IMG/VR virus record: IMGVR_UViG_3300019360_000007 | Coordinates: 19,088 to 83,087 of that record | Reading direction: 5' to 3' (one strand) | From: a virus | DNA length: 64,000 bases | Shown here: positions 36,125 through 43,909 of the stretch, in pieces | How the letters are laid out: every line of letters begins with the position of its first letter | Numbering within the stretch: the stretch's first letter is position 1 | Translations under genes and position numbers: made by a program | Notes under the pieces: model-generated | Databases searched by the model: none | What the model was told of the DNA's origin: nothing | What the model saw: only the letters and a program-made list of their open reading frames with translations

Positions 36125-37144
36125 TCAGATCGCCACTTCCTCGACTGGGCACCAGTTGCGGTAAATCCTCTGCGACGACCCGAGGCGGCTCATCAACCCT
36201 TTGAAGTGCGTGAGCGCGCTGCCGTCGTGGATCTCGGTCTCCGAGTAGCGCGCGACGCTGTACCCGAGATCGAAGAATGCCAAGGCCGTCTCCCGGTCCC
36301 CGTCGATACGCGCTTGGGGGTCGCCACGGATGACCTTCGGGCCGTGGAACGCCTCCCCATCGCAGAGCACCACGATCTTGCGCCCGTCGCCGACGGCCAC
36401 CTTGATGTCGGCCTCGCGCTTGACCTTCCGGTTGCCGATGCGCAATGTCGTCCACGAGTTTCTACCCGCGATCTCATAGCCCGTCCCCTCTAGTTGTGAG
36501 GCGAAAGTGTGTTCTAACTGGCTGTCCGTGCGTGCCGATTCAATGTTGTTCATTATGGTCTCGACCTTGCGTCCCAACATCCGTTCGTCGAAATCTGGAA
36601 AAGCGTGCTCTCCGATGGATCGGATGATCTGGTACGTCACGCCAAGGCGACGTGCGATGTCGTTGAGACGCTCCCCTCCCTCAACTGCCGCAACCACTTG
36701 GCAGTAGAGTGGGTCCCCGCGAAGCCATCGCACACTGCGTGAAGCGAGACCGTCCCACTGTGCCTTGCTCCCTTGGGCTGTCATGAACTGACGAGGATCG
36801 GGGGGTTTGTCGAACGACAACGCCTCGTAAGCGCGTTTGCTCATCGTCGCGCGAAGTACCTCGCACTGAGCACACCGTTTCCGGTCGTTCTCGGTCTTGT
36901 CGGTGATCTTGAACAGGCCGCCACACTTGCGGCACCGCAGCGTGGCCCGATATTCGGTCCTCCACGCGTACCACCGTTGCTTCAGTTCTTGGTGTTCTGC
37001 GTCAATGTTGTGTCGAAGATGCCCCGCAAGCCCGCGGTAATTCCTGAGGATCTTGCCGCAGATCTCACAAGATCCTAAGAACGGAAGCAAGCCCATCTCC
37101 AACCAATACCACGAACGCCCGCTCAGGTGGAAATATTTTCCCAT
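36125..37144 (-). CDS. Vsr-like homing endonuclease with zinc fingers
   Basis: 339 residues from ATG at 37144, which overlaps the upstream gene by 22 bases; an ATG at 37096 (323 residues, MGLLPFLGSCEICGK) is an equally possible start. A C2H2-like finger (CEICGKILRNYRGLAGHLRH), a CxxC pair (CRKCGGLF / CAQCEVL) and a helix-turn-helix (LNDIARRLGVTYQIIRSIG) precede a nuclease at ~230-330: SQLEHTFASQLEG, READIKVAVG, VLCDGEAFHG and DGDRETAL give the E, D, H, D pattern of EDxHD/Vsr-like endonucleases. Likely mobile, inserted between two neck/tail genes. Confidence 0.8.
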   Translation of the reverse strand: MGKYFHLSGRSWYWLEMGLLPFLGSCEICGKILRNYRGLAGHLRHNIDAEHQELKQRWYAWRTEYRATLRCRKCGGLFKITDKTENDRKRCAQCEVLRATMSKRAYEALSFDKPPDPRQFMTAQGSKAQWDGLASRSVRWLRGDPLYCQVVAAVEGGERLNDIARRLGVTYQIIRSIGEHAFPDFDERMLGRKVETIMNNIESARTDSQLEHTFASQLEGTGYEIAGRNSWTTLRIGNRKVKREADIKVAVGDGRKIVVLCDGEAFHGPKVIRGDPQARIDGDRETALAFFDLGYSVARYSETEIHDGSALTHFKGLMSRLGSSQRIYRNWCPVEEVAI

Positions 37145-38649
37145 ACCGGCGTGCGGCCGCGCTGCTCTCTCTCGTCCGGGATGTTGTCCTTCTCGGTCTG
37201 CATCGGCGTCTGCTGGTAGTTCGCTCCCACGGGATACGGCCCGAGCGGTGGGTACTCGGTCTGCCAGCCTCCGCCCTGCATGATGGCCGGGCGCCCCCTG
37301 CACTCGGGCCAGCACAGCTCCGTCGTGTCGAACAGGGGGATCTTGTAGCGGATGTCGTTCTCCTCCAGGTAGGCGATCTGGAAGTGCTGCTGCATGATGT
37401 TCCCGCGCGCGGACGGCTTGCGCACGGGGCCGATGCTGTAGCGCTCGTTCGTCTGCTTGACGATGAAGTCGCGCTGCGTGAGCAGGGGCGACGGCCCTGT
37501 CCACACGTCCTGAACGTGTTCGAGCCGCCTTCCCGTCGGGGTCTGCCGCACGGCCCGGTCGTTGTCGTCGGGCGAGAGGATCATGTCGTACGGTCCCTCG
37601 TACCCGCCGACGAAGGACGTCCCGAAGCATACCTCGCATCTGGAGTCGGGCTGCTGGTTGAACTCTATCGTGCGCGGGTCCCTGCCGCAGAAGCACTGCT
37701 CGCCGCTCTGCTTGCGGATGAACACCTTGACGCGCTCGCCGCCCTGCTCGAGGATCCAGTTGTTGCGCCGGATGGCCTCGCGCCAGATGTAGTCCATCCG
37801 CTCGACCGCCCTGTAGGTGACCGGCTCGGCGAAGTCTAGCGGCGTTTCCCTGAACCCCGTGGGCGACGATCCGTCCCTCGACACCGTCGTGACCCTGTAC
37901 CATGCCTTGTGGTCGAGCTCGGTCTTCACGGCGTTGCGGTTGTAGTAGTAGGTGATCGAGACGGCCGTCTGCGGACCCTGCGGGATCGTGGGCTCGATCC
38001 AGCGCTCGGTCGCGAAGTCGTAGCCTCTCGTGTTGATGAGCGTGACCTCGCCCGTGGGGCCGAACACCGCGTGGACGGGGACGATCTTGTTGTCGATGAT
38101 CAGCTGGACGTCCATGGGAACGTCCGCCGCGATGGCCTGGCCCGACTTCTTCACGATGGGCCAGCTCTTCGTGCGGAAGACCCACGGCCTCTCGTTCGCC
38201 GACTCACCCCGGTTGATCCACGCGGTGTCCCAGTCGACGACCTCGTTCTGGACCAGTACGTTGTCGGTGTAGTCCCGGTAGAAGGTGCCTCCAACCGGCG
38301 TGGCGTTGAGGCGATGGTACGGACCTCGCTCGCTCGTGTCGCTGCGGTAGACGTTGACGCCGACGACGGCGAACTTGCTGTTCTTCGCCAGGATGGAAGG
38401 CTCGTCCCATCGCAGATCGAGGGTCCCCGTGAACAGGGGGCTCACGACCTCGACGTTGGTGGGCGCAACGGGACACTCGTTCGGGCCGACCTCCCACCCG
38501 ATGCAGCTGGGGCCGAAGGGGCCGGGACTGGGGCCGGGATCAGGGCACGGCGGCGTCGGACCGGGCGGCGTGGGCGTGGGGCACGAGACCGGCTCGAGCG
38601 GGTTCGGCTTCTGGATCCACGGTTCCTGGCCCTGGTTGACGCACGTCAT
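37123..38649 (-). CDS. Virion structural protein with FN3-like domain
   Basis: 508 residues. A Pro-rich linker (residues 15-45, repeated PxPxPGP) leads into an FN3/Ig-like domain at ~60-140 (PTNVEVVSP, LDLRWDEPS, VVGVNVYRS). The centre has YYYNRNAVKTELDHKAWYRV and a CxC..C pair (EQCFCGRDPRTIE, RCEVCFGTSF), possibly metal-bound. The C-terminal half includes VWTGPSPLLTQRDFIVKQ. It precedes the Vsr-like endonuclease, which overlaps its 3' end. Probably a neck, head-tail connector or decoration component; not identified further. Confidence 0.7.
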   Translation of the reverse strand: MTCVNQGQEPWIQKPNPLEPVSCPTPTPPGPTPPCPDPGPSPGPFGPSCIGWEVGPNECPVAPTNVEVVSPLFTGTLDLRWDEPSILAKNSKFAVVGVNVYRSDTSERGPYHRLNATPVGGTFYRDYTDNVLVQNEVVDWDTAWINRGESANERPWVFRTKSWPIVKKSGQAIAADVPMDVQLIIDNKIVPVHAVFGPTGEVTLINTRGYDFATERWIEPTIPQGPQTAVSITYYYNRNAVKTELDHKAWYRVTTVSRDGSSPTGFRETPLDFAEPVTYRAVERMDYIWREAIRRNNWILEQGGERVKVFIRKQSGEQCFCGRDPRTIEFNQQPDSRCEVCFGTSFVGGYEGPYDMILSPDDNDRAVRQTPTGRRLEHVQDVWTGPSPLLTQRDFIVKQTNERYSIGPVRKPSARGNIMQQHFQIAYLEENDIRYKIPLFDTTELCWPECRGRPAIMQGGGWQTEYPPLGPYPVGANYQQTPMQTEKDNIPDEREQRGRTPVWENIST

Positions 38650-38655
38650 GACGGC

Positions 38656-38997
38656 CTAGCTGGGAGGGGAGGCTCCTCCCGTCGTCTCATTCTGGCGCGT
38701 CTGAGGCGGCGAGACCAGCCGGATCGTCCCGTCGGCGAGAGCGACCCACTGCTGGCCGTCCTGGACGCCCAGGCGGCGGCTGATGCCGTTGATGATCTCC
38801 TGCAGCTTCCTCTCGATCTCGTCGAGTTGTCCGAGGACCCTCACCTTGCGCACCTCGTGCTCGCCCACCTGCTGGAGCAGCCGCGCGGACTCCTGGCGGA
38901 GACTCGTGATGGCCCCCTGCTCCTCGGGGGACATGCGACCGATGTTCCCCGGGATCTCGGGCTGCGGCGACGGTGTGTTCGGGCTGTCGGTTTCCAT
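38656..38997 (-). CDS. Small coiled-coil protein
   Basis: 113 residues, ATG at 38997. A Pro-rich N-terminus is followed by a heptad-like helix at residues 25-75 (SLRQESARLLQQVGEHEVRK, then LDEIERKLQEI) and a small beta C-terminal segment (QQWVALADGTIRLVSPP). It lies 6 bases after the next operon gene. Probably an oligomeric structural or scaffold protein. Confidence 0.7.
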   Translation of the reverse strand: METDSPNTPSPQPEIPGNIGRMSPEEQGAITSLRQESARLLQQVGEHEVRKVRVLGQLDEIERKLQEIINGISRRLGVQDGQQWVALADGTIRLVSPPQTRQNETTGGASPPS

Positions 38998-39006
38998 CTT
39001 CCGACT

Positions 39007-39240
39007 CTACCCGCCGTTGAGAGCCTTCTCCTGCTCCTCGTCGAGGAGATAGCGCCGGACGGCGCGAAGCTCGGCGACGTAGTTGTCGAAGTGCGTCCCT
39101 ACCCGGTCACCCAGGGTCATCGTGTGCGAGTGCGTCACGACGGAGGGGAGCTTCTCGAAAGACCAGAACGTGACGCCGTCCTGGTTCGTGTACTCGTACA
39201 CCCGGTTCCCGCGCCCGATGGTGGCGTCCTTCTCGGTCAC
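39007..39240 (-). CDS. Small structural-type protein
   Basis: 77 residues from the GTG at 39240, overlapping the upstream stop (GTGA). It begins VTEKDATIGRGNRVYEYTN and ends in an acidic/helical LRAVRRYLLDEEQEKAL. The longer open frame in front is in another gene's coding region. Unknown function; a small virion or tail protein is plausible. Confidence 0.65.
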   Translation of the reverse strand: MTEKDATIGRGNRVYEYTNQDGVTFWSFEKLPSVVTHSHTMTLGDRVGTHFDNYVAELRAVRRYLLDEEQEKALNGG

Positions 39241-39725
39241 GGACCCTCCGGCCTCGGCGCCTCGGCGCCCTTGTCCTGGCGCTGCTCGAGGATGCGGATG
39301 ATCTCGTCCAGGTCGTCCTCGCTCTTGCGCGCCTGGACGATCTGCTGCTCGATGAGGGCCGTGCTCGCGTCCGAAGAGTCGCGAACGTCGCCGGGGTTCT
39401 TGACCTTCGCGAGCACCTCGTCGTCCTTCTTTTCCAGGGCCTTCTTCATGGTCTTCTTCGGCGTGCACCTGCCGTCGAACCACAGGTGGCCCTCGGGACA
39501 CGCGGCGTCAAGCACGGCGTCGACGACGTCCGCGGGGTTCGCGCGGGGCTGTGGGTCCTCTGCGATTTCCGGCGTCGAGGTCGATGCCTCGACGTCGACC
39601 TCCTCCGTCCCCTCGTCCGCGACACTGTCCGCTTTCTCTTCCACGCGTGTTGTGGGGGACATGATGTCCGACTCGGGACGCGGATCGGCACGCGTCTCGC
39701 ACGCGAGACACAGGAGGGCCGCCAC
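39237..39725 (-). CDS. Acidic coiled-coil protein with CxxGxxW-type pair
   Basis: 162 residues from GTG at 39725, one base after the upstream TAG; an ATG at about 39661 (MSPTTRVEEKADS) is an alternative. The N-terminal half is very acidic and Ser/Thr-rich. CPEGHLWFDGRCTPKKTMKK at ~85-105 is a Cys pair of a kind seen in many phage proteins. The C-terminal ~55 residues form a charged helix (STALIEQQIVQARKSEDDLD). Possibly scaffold-like. The first nine residues (AALLCLAC) are too short to be a good signal peptide. Confidence 0.6.
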   Translation of the reverse strand: MAALLCLACETRADPRPESDIMSPTTRVEEKADSVADEGTEEVDVEASTSTPEIAEDPQPRANPADVVDAVLDAACPEGHLWFDGRCTPKKTMKKALEKKDDEVLAKVKNPGDVRDSSDASTALIEQQIVQARKSEDDLDEIIRILEQRQDKGAEAPRPEGP

Positions 39726-39726
39726 G

Positions 39727-40026
39727 CTACTGGCGCGGAGCGTTGAGGAGCTTCTTGACCTCATCGATCTTCTCGTCCAGGCTGTCGAGCTTGCCCTCGA
39801 GCCTGACCATGGCGAGGGCGTTCTTCTGAACCGCGTCGGTCACGTAGGAGAGCTTGTCGAGATCCTCCTGGAGCTCGCTGATCCTCTCGTCCTGGATGGC
39901 GTTCTTCACCTCGAGCTTGACGCCCCAGACGATGAGAGGGACCACGAGGACCGACAGCACCTTGAGGGCGATGTCGAGCAGCTTGCCGCCCCCGTCCTTG
40001 CCTGACTGACTCGATCCAGTTCCCAC
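39727..40026 (-). CDS. Membrane-anchored coiled-coil protein (holin/XhlA-like layout)
   Basis: 99 residues from GTG at 40026, preceded by GGGGGAGGATGAC. A Gly/Ser N-terminus leads to one transmembrane segment at ~20-42 (LLDIALKVLSVLVVPLIVWG), then a coiled coil to the end (ERISELQEDLDKLSYVTD, LEGKLDSLDEKIDEVKKL). The layout resembles haemolysin XhlA-type or spanin/holin accessory membrane proteins, but no clear lysis genes lie nearby, so the function is open. Confidence 0.7.
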   Translation of the reverse strand: MGTGSSQSGKDGGGKLLDIALKVLSVLVVPLIVWGVKLEVKNAIQDERISELQEDLDKLSYVTDAVQKNALAMVRLEGKLDSLDEKIDEVKKLLNAPRQ

Positions 40027-40027
40027 G

Positions 40028-40393
40028 TCATCCTCCCCCGACCCTGCGGAGACAGCTCGCCAGGAACCGTCTCGTGACCCTGGCGACCTTGTCGAGGGAG
40101 ACGCGACCGGCCTCGACACGGATCCACCCGTCCTTGCTGAGCGTGTCCACGGCCTGCCGGAAGAAGTTCTCGCCCTCTCCGTGGAACGGGTAACGCTGCG
40201 AGATGTTCTCTGCCATGGTCTCGAGATCCATGAGTTCCTCCGCGGGGAGGGACTCCAGGTAACGCAGGATAATACTCTGAGCCTGCTGCAGCGTGTTCCC
40301 GGCGAAGTCGTTGCGGAGGTCCGTGTCGTCCGTCATGCGCGGCGCGAGGTCCCCCTGGAGCAGAGGCGTCGTCTGGTTCTCACGCTTGGGCAT
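40028..40393 (-). CDS. Small winged-helix-like protein
   Basis: 121 residues, ATG at 40393. The C-terminal ~75 residues (LMDLETMAENISQRYPFHGE, FRQAVDTLSKDGWIRVEAGR, VSLDKVARV) resemble a winged helix with its beta wing. The N-terminal ~45 residues are polar. It could bind DNA or be a structural adaptor; a family match is not possible from sequence alone. Confidence 0.65.
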   Translation of the reverse strand: MPKRENQTTPLLQGDLAPRMTDDTDLRNDFAGNTLQQAQSIILRYLESLPAEELMDLETMAENISQRYPFHGEGENFFRQAVDTLSKDGWIRVEAGRVSLDKVARVTRRFLASCLRRVGGG

Positions 40394-40428
40394 CGCGATC
40401 CTCGGATTCTTTCACGTCACGGAGCTGC

Positions 40429-40445
40429 GGCCACCCTAGGTGGCC
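40429..40445. other. Perfect hairpin GGCCACC/GGTGGCC in 81-base gap
   Basis: Seven-base perfect inverted arms around CTA, 29 bases after the poly-gamma-glutamate hydrolase-like stop on the minus strand. There is no T run, so a classical intrinsic terminator is not shown; it may protect or process the transcript end. Confidence 0.45.
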
Positions 40446-40474
40446 GATAGGGAGTCCACCGAGGGCCGCACCGG

Positions 40475-41368
40475 TCAGATGAGGGCGTCGAAGACCGAAG
40501 CCACGGCGTCTGCGATCTCCTGCCAGTGGTCCTGTCGTGCTTGGTAGGACTGATCGATCTGCACCCCTCCAGTCCCGCCAGATGTGATCCAGTTGGTCAG
40601 GTTGTCGGGGTTGTCACCGCCGAACTCGTCCTCGGCGGTGGCCACGCGGACAGGGATCGACGGGACGACGACGGCCGCAATGGCATCGCGAACCCGCTCC
40701 TTGAGCGACTGCGACGCACCGCCGCCGATCAGGATCTCGCTGTCGGTGAACCCGTGGAAGGCCACCGCATACTGGAAGCCTCGACTGCCGATGGAGTCAA
40801 GGAGCGGGAACGAGCGCCGAGAGATCTCGGTGCTCGTGATGTGCCAGCGGTCGAAGGCGCCCCCTCCCGATCTCCAGCCCTTGCAGCGCCACGACGACAC
40901 CCCCTTGGCTGCGAGCTGCGACGCCACCCTCTCGGCCTGATCGTCGGTCCAGTTCTCGAGGGCACCGCCGTGTGGAGCGAGCGCCACGAGGCCCGTGTGG
41001 ATCCCGTCGTCGTCGAGGCGCTCGAGGAGGATATTGGCGTTGTCGTCGAAGAGCGCCGTCGTGGTCTCTGCGGCCTTCTCCCCGCCGTGGACGGCCACGG
41101 CGGCGTCGACCTCCGCCTCGTCGGCCGGCGGGATCGATGCCTCGACGAAGTTGATCGTCAGGTTGTCGTCTCCCGTCTCGACCGAGGTGAGCGTCACGCT
41201 CAGGCCGAGTGCCACGATGTCGTCGTGGAGCTTGCGTCCCTCGACCTTTCCGTTGGCGGTGTCGTTGGCGATGCTGTACAGGAGGATTGCCATCAGAAGA
41301 TCTCCATCACGATGAGGCGCCTTTCCGTTGGCGGTGTCGTTGGCGATGCTGTACAGGAGGATTGCCAT
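40475..41368 (-). CDS. Poly-gamma-glutamate hydrolase-like protein (PF05908 type)
   Basis: 297 residues from the ATG at 41368, which overlaps the upstream stop (ATGA); a second in-frame ATG at 41293 would give 272 residues. Zinc-ligand-like motifs are in the right order: LVALAPHGGALENW near 130, RWHITSTEIS near 175 and YAVAFHGFTDSEILIGG near 203, as in the phage PghP/YjqB family that cuts poly-gamma-glutamate. Sitting among fibre genes, it may be a virion depolymerase or a soluble enzyme freed on lysis. Its N-terminus is duplicated (see the tandem repeat). Confidence 0.75.
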   Translation of the reverse strand: MAILLYSIANDTANGKAPHRDGDLLMAILLYSIANDTANGKVEGRKLHDDIVALGLSVTLTSVETGDDNLTINFVEASIPPADEAEVDAAVAVHGGEKAAETTTALFDDNANILLERLDDDGIHTGLVALAPHGGALENWTDDQAERVASQLAAKGVSSWRCKGWRSGGGAFDRWHITSTEISRRSFPLLDSIGSRGFQYAVAFHGFTDSEILIGGGASQSLKERVRDAIAAVVVPSIPVRVATAEDEFGGDNPDNLTNWITSGGTGGVQIDQSYQARQDHWQEIADAVASVFDALI

Positions 41369-41395
41369 CAGAAGATCTCCATCACGATGAGGCGC
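41246..41395 (-). repeat. Perfect 75-bp tandem duplication at a gene junction
   Basis: The 75 bases at 41246-41320 are repeated exactly at 41321-41395. Each copy includes the last codons of the fibre-like gene, the TGATG stop/start junction, its GGAG, and the first 16 codons of the hydrolase-like gene. The period is 25 codons, so the hydrolase frame stays open and gains MAILLYSIANDTANGK twice. The absence of any mismatch suggests a recent event or an assembly artefact. Confidence 0.95.
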
Positions 41396-42054
41396 CGTTC
41401 CGTGAGCCTCGCCCGGGCCGTTCCTCCCAGGACGCGCCACCTGATCTCGTAGGTGTGCGACGCCTGCGTGGGAGCGATGTCGAGGAACTGGACAACCCCA
41501 GGACCGTCGGCGTTGCCGAGGAGGCCTAGAATACCGGAGACACTGAACTCCAGGGCCCGGACCGTGTCTGCGATCTGCGCGCCGTCATTGTAGAGGGTGA
41601 TGAGGAACTCGTCTCCGTCCTGGACGTTGAACGTCCCGTGAAATAGAATCAGGACATCTCCTCCGTTGGGAGTCACCGTGCGCGTCATCTCGGGGATCAC
41701 CACGAAGCTGGCGCTGGTGGTCGTCGGAGAGCTGGTTGTCCCGACCACTTGGCTCCTCACCGGAGCGCTCCCGACCATGAACACGCGTGCCCAGCCCGTG
41801 GTCGTCCCGTTCGTGTTGACCCAGAGCTGGCCGGTACCGGCCAGCGTCCTCTGGTAGACGTCGCCCTCGTTGCCCGCGAGGAGCGCGACGTTGGGGTCGG
41901 CGGTCCCGCGCTTGATGTTGTCCGCCGTGAGGATGCCGCCGCTCTGCAAGGTCAGATCGACGGACAAGACGATGCTGTCCGCTGCCACGTCCACGGTGCG
42001 GGGGAGCCCCGTCGTGTCGTCGTCGAGCAGGAGATTGTCGATTTGGCTGGCCAT
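41368..42054 (-). CDS. Fibre-like virion protein
   Basis: 228 residues, ATG at 42054. The first ~40 residues (NLLLDDDTTGLPR, SIVLSVDLTLQSGG) match those of the gene at 43897, pointing to a shared attachment domain. The middle is a beta-rich, Thr/Ser/Gly domain (GTTSSPTTTSASFVVIP) and the C-terminus is a sandwich-like domain (SHTYEIRWRVLGGTARARL). It probably decorates the virion or tail; the C-terminal codons fall in the tandem duplication. Confidence 0.65.
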   Translation of the reverse strand: MASQIDNLLLDDDTTGLPRTVDVAADSIVLSVDLTLQSGGILTADNIKRGTADPNVALLAGNEGDVYQRTLAGTGQLWVNTNGTTTGWARVFMVGSAPVRSQVVGTTSSPTTTSASFVVIPEMTRTVTPNGGDVLILFHGTFNVQDGDEFLITLYNDGAQIADTVRALEFSVSGILGLLGNADGPGVVQFLDIAPTQASHTYEIRWRVLGGTARARLTERRLIVMEIF

Positions 42055-42057
42055 CGG

Positions 42058-42276
42058 CTAGGTCTTCGTGACAGGCACGACCTCCACCGAGTCGACGGTC
42101 ACCTCCCACCCGGTCGAGACCGGGTCGCCCCCGAGCTCGCGCCCGAGGAGGCTCTGGAGGCGATTGCGAGCGTGACGCCGGAGCATTCCCACGATGCTCT
42201 CCTTGTCCTTCCCGGACAGAGCTTCCTCAGGCTTCGTCGGAATCGCGTCGAACGTCAGCGTGTACTTGACCTTCAT
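42058..42276 (-). CDS. Small beta-rich protein
   Basis: 72 residues, ATG at 42276 (MKVKYTLTFDAIPTKPEE). It has an N-terminal strand, a basic helix (VGMLRRHARNRLQSLLGREL) and C-terminal strands (WEVTVDSVEVVPV). It lies between two fibre-like genes with 3- and 7-base gaps. Possibly a fibre chaperone or clamp; not identified. Confidence 0.7.
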   Translation of the reverse strand: MKVKYTLTFDAIPTKPEEALSGKDKESIVGMLRRHARNRLQSLLGRELGGDPVSTGWEVTVDSVEVVPVTKT

Positions 42277-42283
42277 GCTGCAC

Positions 42284-43897
42284 CTACGGCCGCTGTGCGA
42301 TGAACTCCGGTTGGTAGAGGACGTCAGGAGTGGTCGTCACGCCGTTGGCGCCCTGGAGGATCCCGAGCTTGTAGACGATGCTGCCGGGAAGGATCGGGGG
42401 AGTCAGCGTTCCCTGCCCCGCCGTCCCGCTCAGGAACACCAACGATCCGTTGCTAGCGCCGGCAGGTGCCGCGGCGAACAGGATCGGGATCAGCGACCCG
42501 GCCACGGTGTAGATCTTGGCGGGGCTCGCGGCGGCGGCTCCGGCCGAGGCGACGCCGGCGACGATCCCGTCGAGGAGAGTGCCCGTGTTGGCGTCGGCCA
42601 GGATGGCGTTCCCGCTGCTGTTGATGCGTACGACGTTGCCGGTGACGAGCACGGCTCCCGCGGTCAGCGTGACCCCTGCACCCGCTCCGACGATATCGAG
42701 GAACTGGTTGACCTCCACGGCGAGGCTGCCGGTGGTCGAGTCGAACGTGACGAAGTTGCTCGTCCCGTTGTCGATGACCATCGCCGTGGCGTTGTTCGTC
42801 TCGAAGGTCATCTGGATGTCGTCTGCCGAGGTGATGTCCACCGTGCCGCTCGTGAGCGTGGATAGCGTAAGAGACCCGCTCGTCGCGCTCACGTTCGACG
42901 CGCCCGTGCCGTCAATGGAGAATGCTCCCGTTGACAGGAAGTCCATCGTTCCCGTGACGTCCACGTCTAGGTTGGCCCCGGCGTTCACGTCCATCAGGCC
43001 GGCCGACGTGATCTCCACCGTTCCCGATCCGGTGGTGGACAGAGTCAAGTTCCCGGTGTCGACCGTGAAGTTGGAGTCCGTGTCCGCATCGAGCGAGATG
43101 CTGGCCGTCGTATCGACGAGCACGTCGCTCAGCGTGACGACGAAGTCCTCGGTGCCGGTAAAGATGATGTTTCCCTCGGCGGCGGAGGTCGTGATCGTAT
43201 TGCCCTGCTCGTACGCCTCCTGGAGATCGACCACCCCCTGCGCCGATAGCGTGTTGAACACGATGCCCGAGGTGCTGCTGTCGAACGCGATCTCGAAGGT
43301 GCCCGACGATGTGCCGCGGAGAACGGCAACGTTGACGATCCTGATGTCACCTCCGGCAGTCGCGTCGGTCACGAACTGGTTGGAGACGAAGTCGACGGTA
43401 GCGCCCACGGTACCAACGCCGCGGATCGTGAGCGTCGTGCCCACGTGCGACTGGACCTCAAACAGCCCGTCGTTCGCCTGGTTGTTGGCCCCCGAGATCT
43501 GGATAAGGTCCCCCGCCGCGAAGGTGGCGGATCCGGTCGTGACGACCGTCGGGTTGCTCGTTGCCGCGACGCCTGCCGTGAAGCCTCCGGCCGCGACCGT
43601 GTCGGACGTCGCGGTGGGCAGCACGTTGATGACGATGCCTCCCGTCTGCCCGACCGTCGTCGTGTAGTCGGCATTGAGGTAGAGGTGGTTGTCGGAGATG
43701 TTGACCTGCTCGGAGTGGACCGTGGTCGTCGTGCCGTTGACGACCAAGTCTCCGTCGACGAGCACGTTGGCGCCGGAGATAAGCTGGAAATCCACGGAGA
43801 GCTGGATCGTGTCCGGCGTGCCACCTGTCTCCGGCGACCTGGGGAGCCCGGTGGTCAGATCGAGGAGGAGGAGATTGTCCGTCTGGTTTCCTGCCAT
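42284..43897 (-). CDS. Beta-repeat fibre-like virion protein
   Basis: 537 residues, ATG at 43897. The N-terminal ~40 residues resemble the 42054 gene. Residues ~60-95 (TTTVHSEQVNISDNHLYLNA) are a motif common in phage fibres. The body has repeated G.LTLSTTGSGTVEITSAG-type beta rungs (beta-helix-like). The last ~100 residues (NGSLVFLSGTAGQGTLTPPI) match the end of the gene at 44878. A trimeric fibre or spike is likely; the receptor is unknown. Confidence 0.75.
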   Translation of the reverse strand: MAGNQTDNLLLLDLTTGLPRSPETGGTPDTIQLSVDFQLISGANVLVDGDLVVNGTTTTVHSEQVNISDNHLYLNADYTTTVGQTGGIVINVLPTATSDTVAAGGFTAGVAATSNPTVVTTGSATFAAGDLIQISGANNQANDGLFEVQSHVGTTLTIRGVGTVGATVDFVSNQFVTDATAGGDIRIVNVAVLRGTSSGTFEIAFDSSTSGIVFNTLSAQGVVDLQEAYEQGNTITTSAAEGNIIFTGTEDFVVTLSDVLVDTTASISLDADTDSNFTVDTGNLTLSTTGSGTVEITSAGLMDVNAGANLDVDVTGTMDFLSTGAFSIDGTGASNVSATSGSLTLSTLTSGTVDITSADDIQMTFETNNATAMVIDNGTSNFVTFDSTTGSLAVEVNQFLDIVGAGAGVTLTAGAVLVTGNVVRINSSGNAILADANTGTLLDGIVAGVASAGAAAASPAKIYTVAGSLIPILFAAAPAGASNGSLVFLSGTAGQGTLTPPILPGSIVYKLGILQGANGVTTTPDVLYQPEFIAQRP

Positions 43898-43909
43898 TGG
43901 TTTTGCTCC

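Noticed and set aside
37145-38185. Extended 686-codon frame for the Vsr-like endonuclease
   Set aside because: The added N-terminal part is Arg/Gln/His-rich and lies over the well-formed 508-residue structural gene in another frame.
40429-40445. Intrinsic terminator
   Set aside because: The stem is perfect but there is no T run on either side, so it is listed only as a hairpin.
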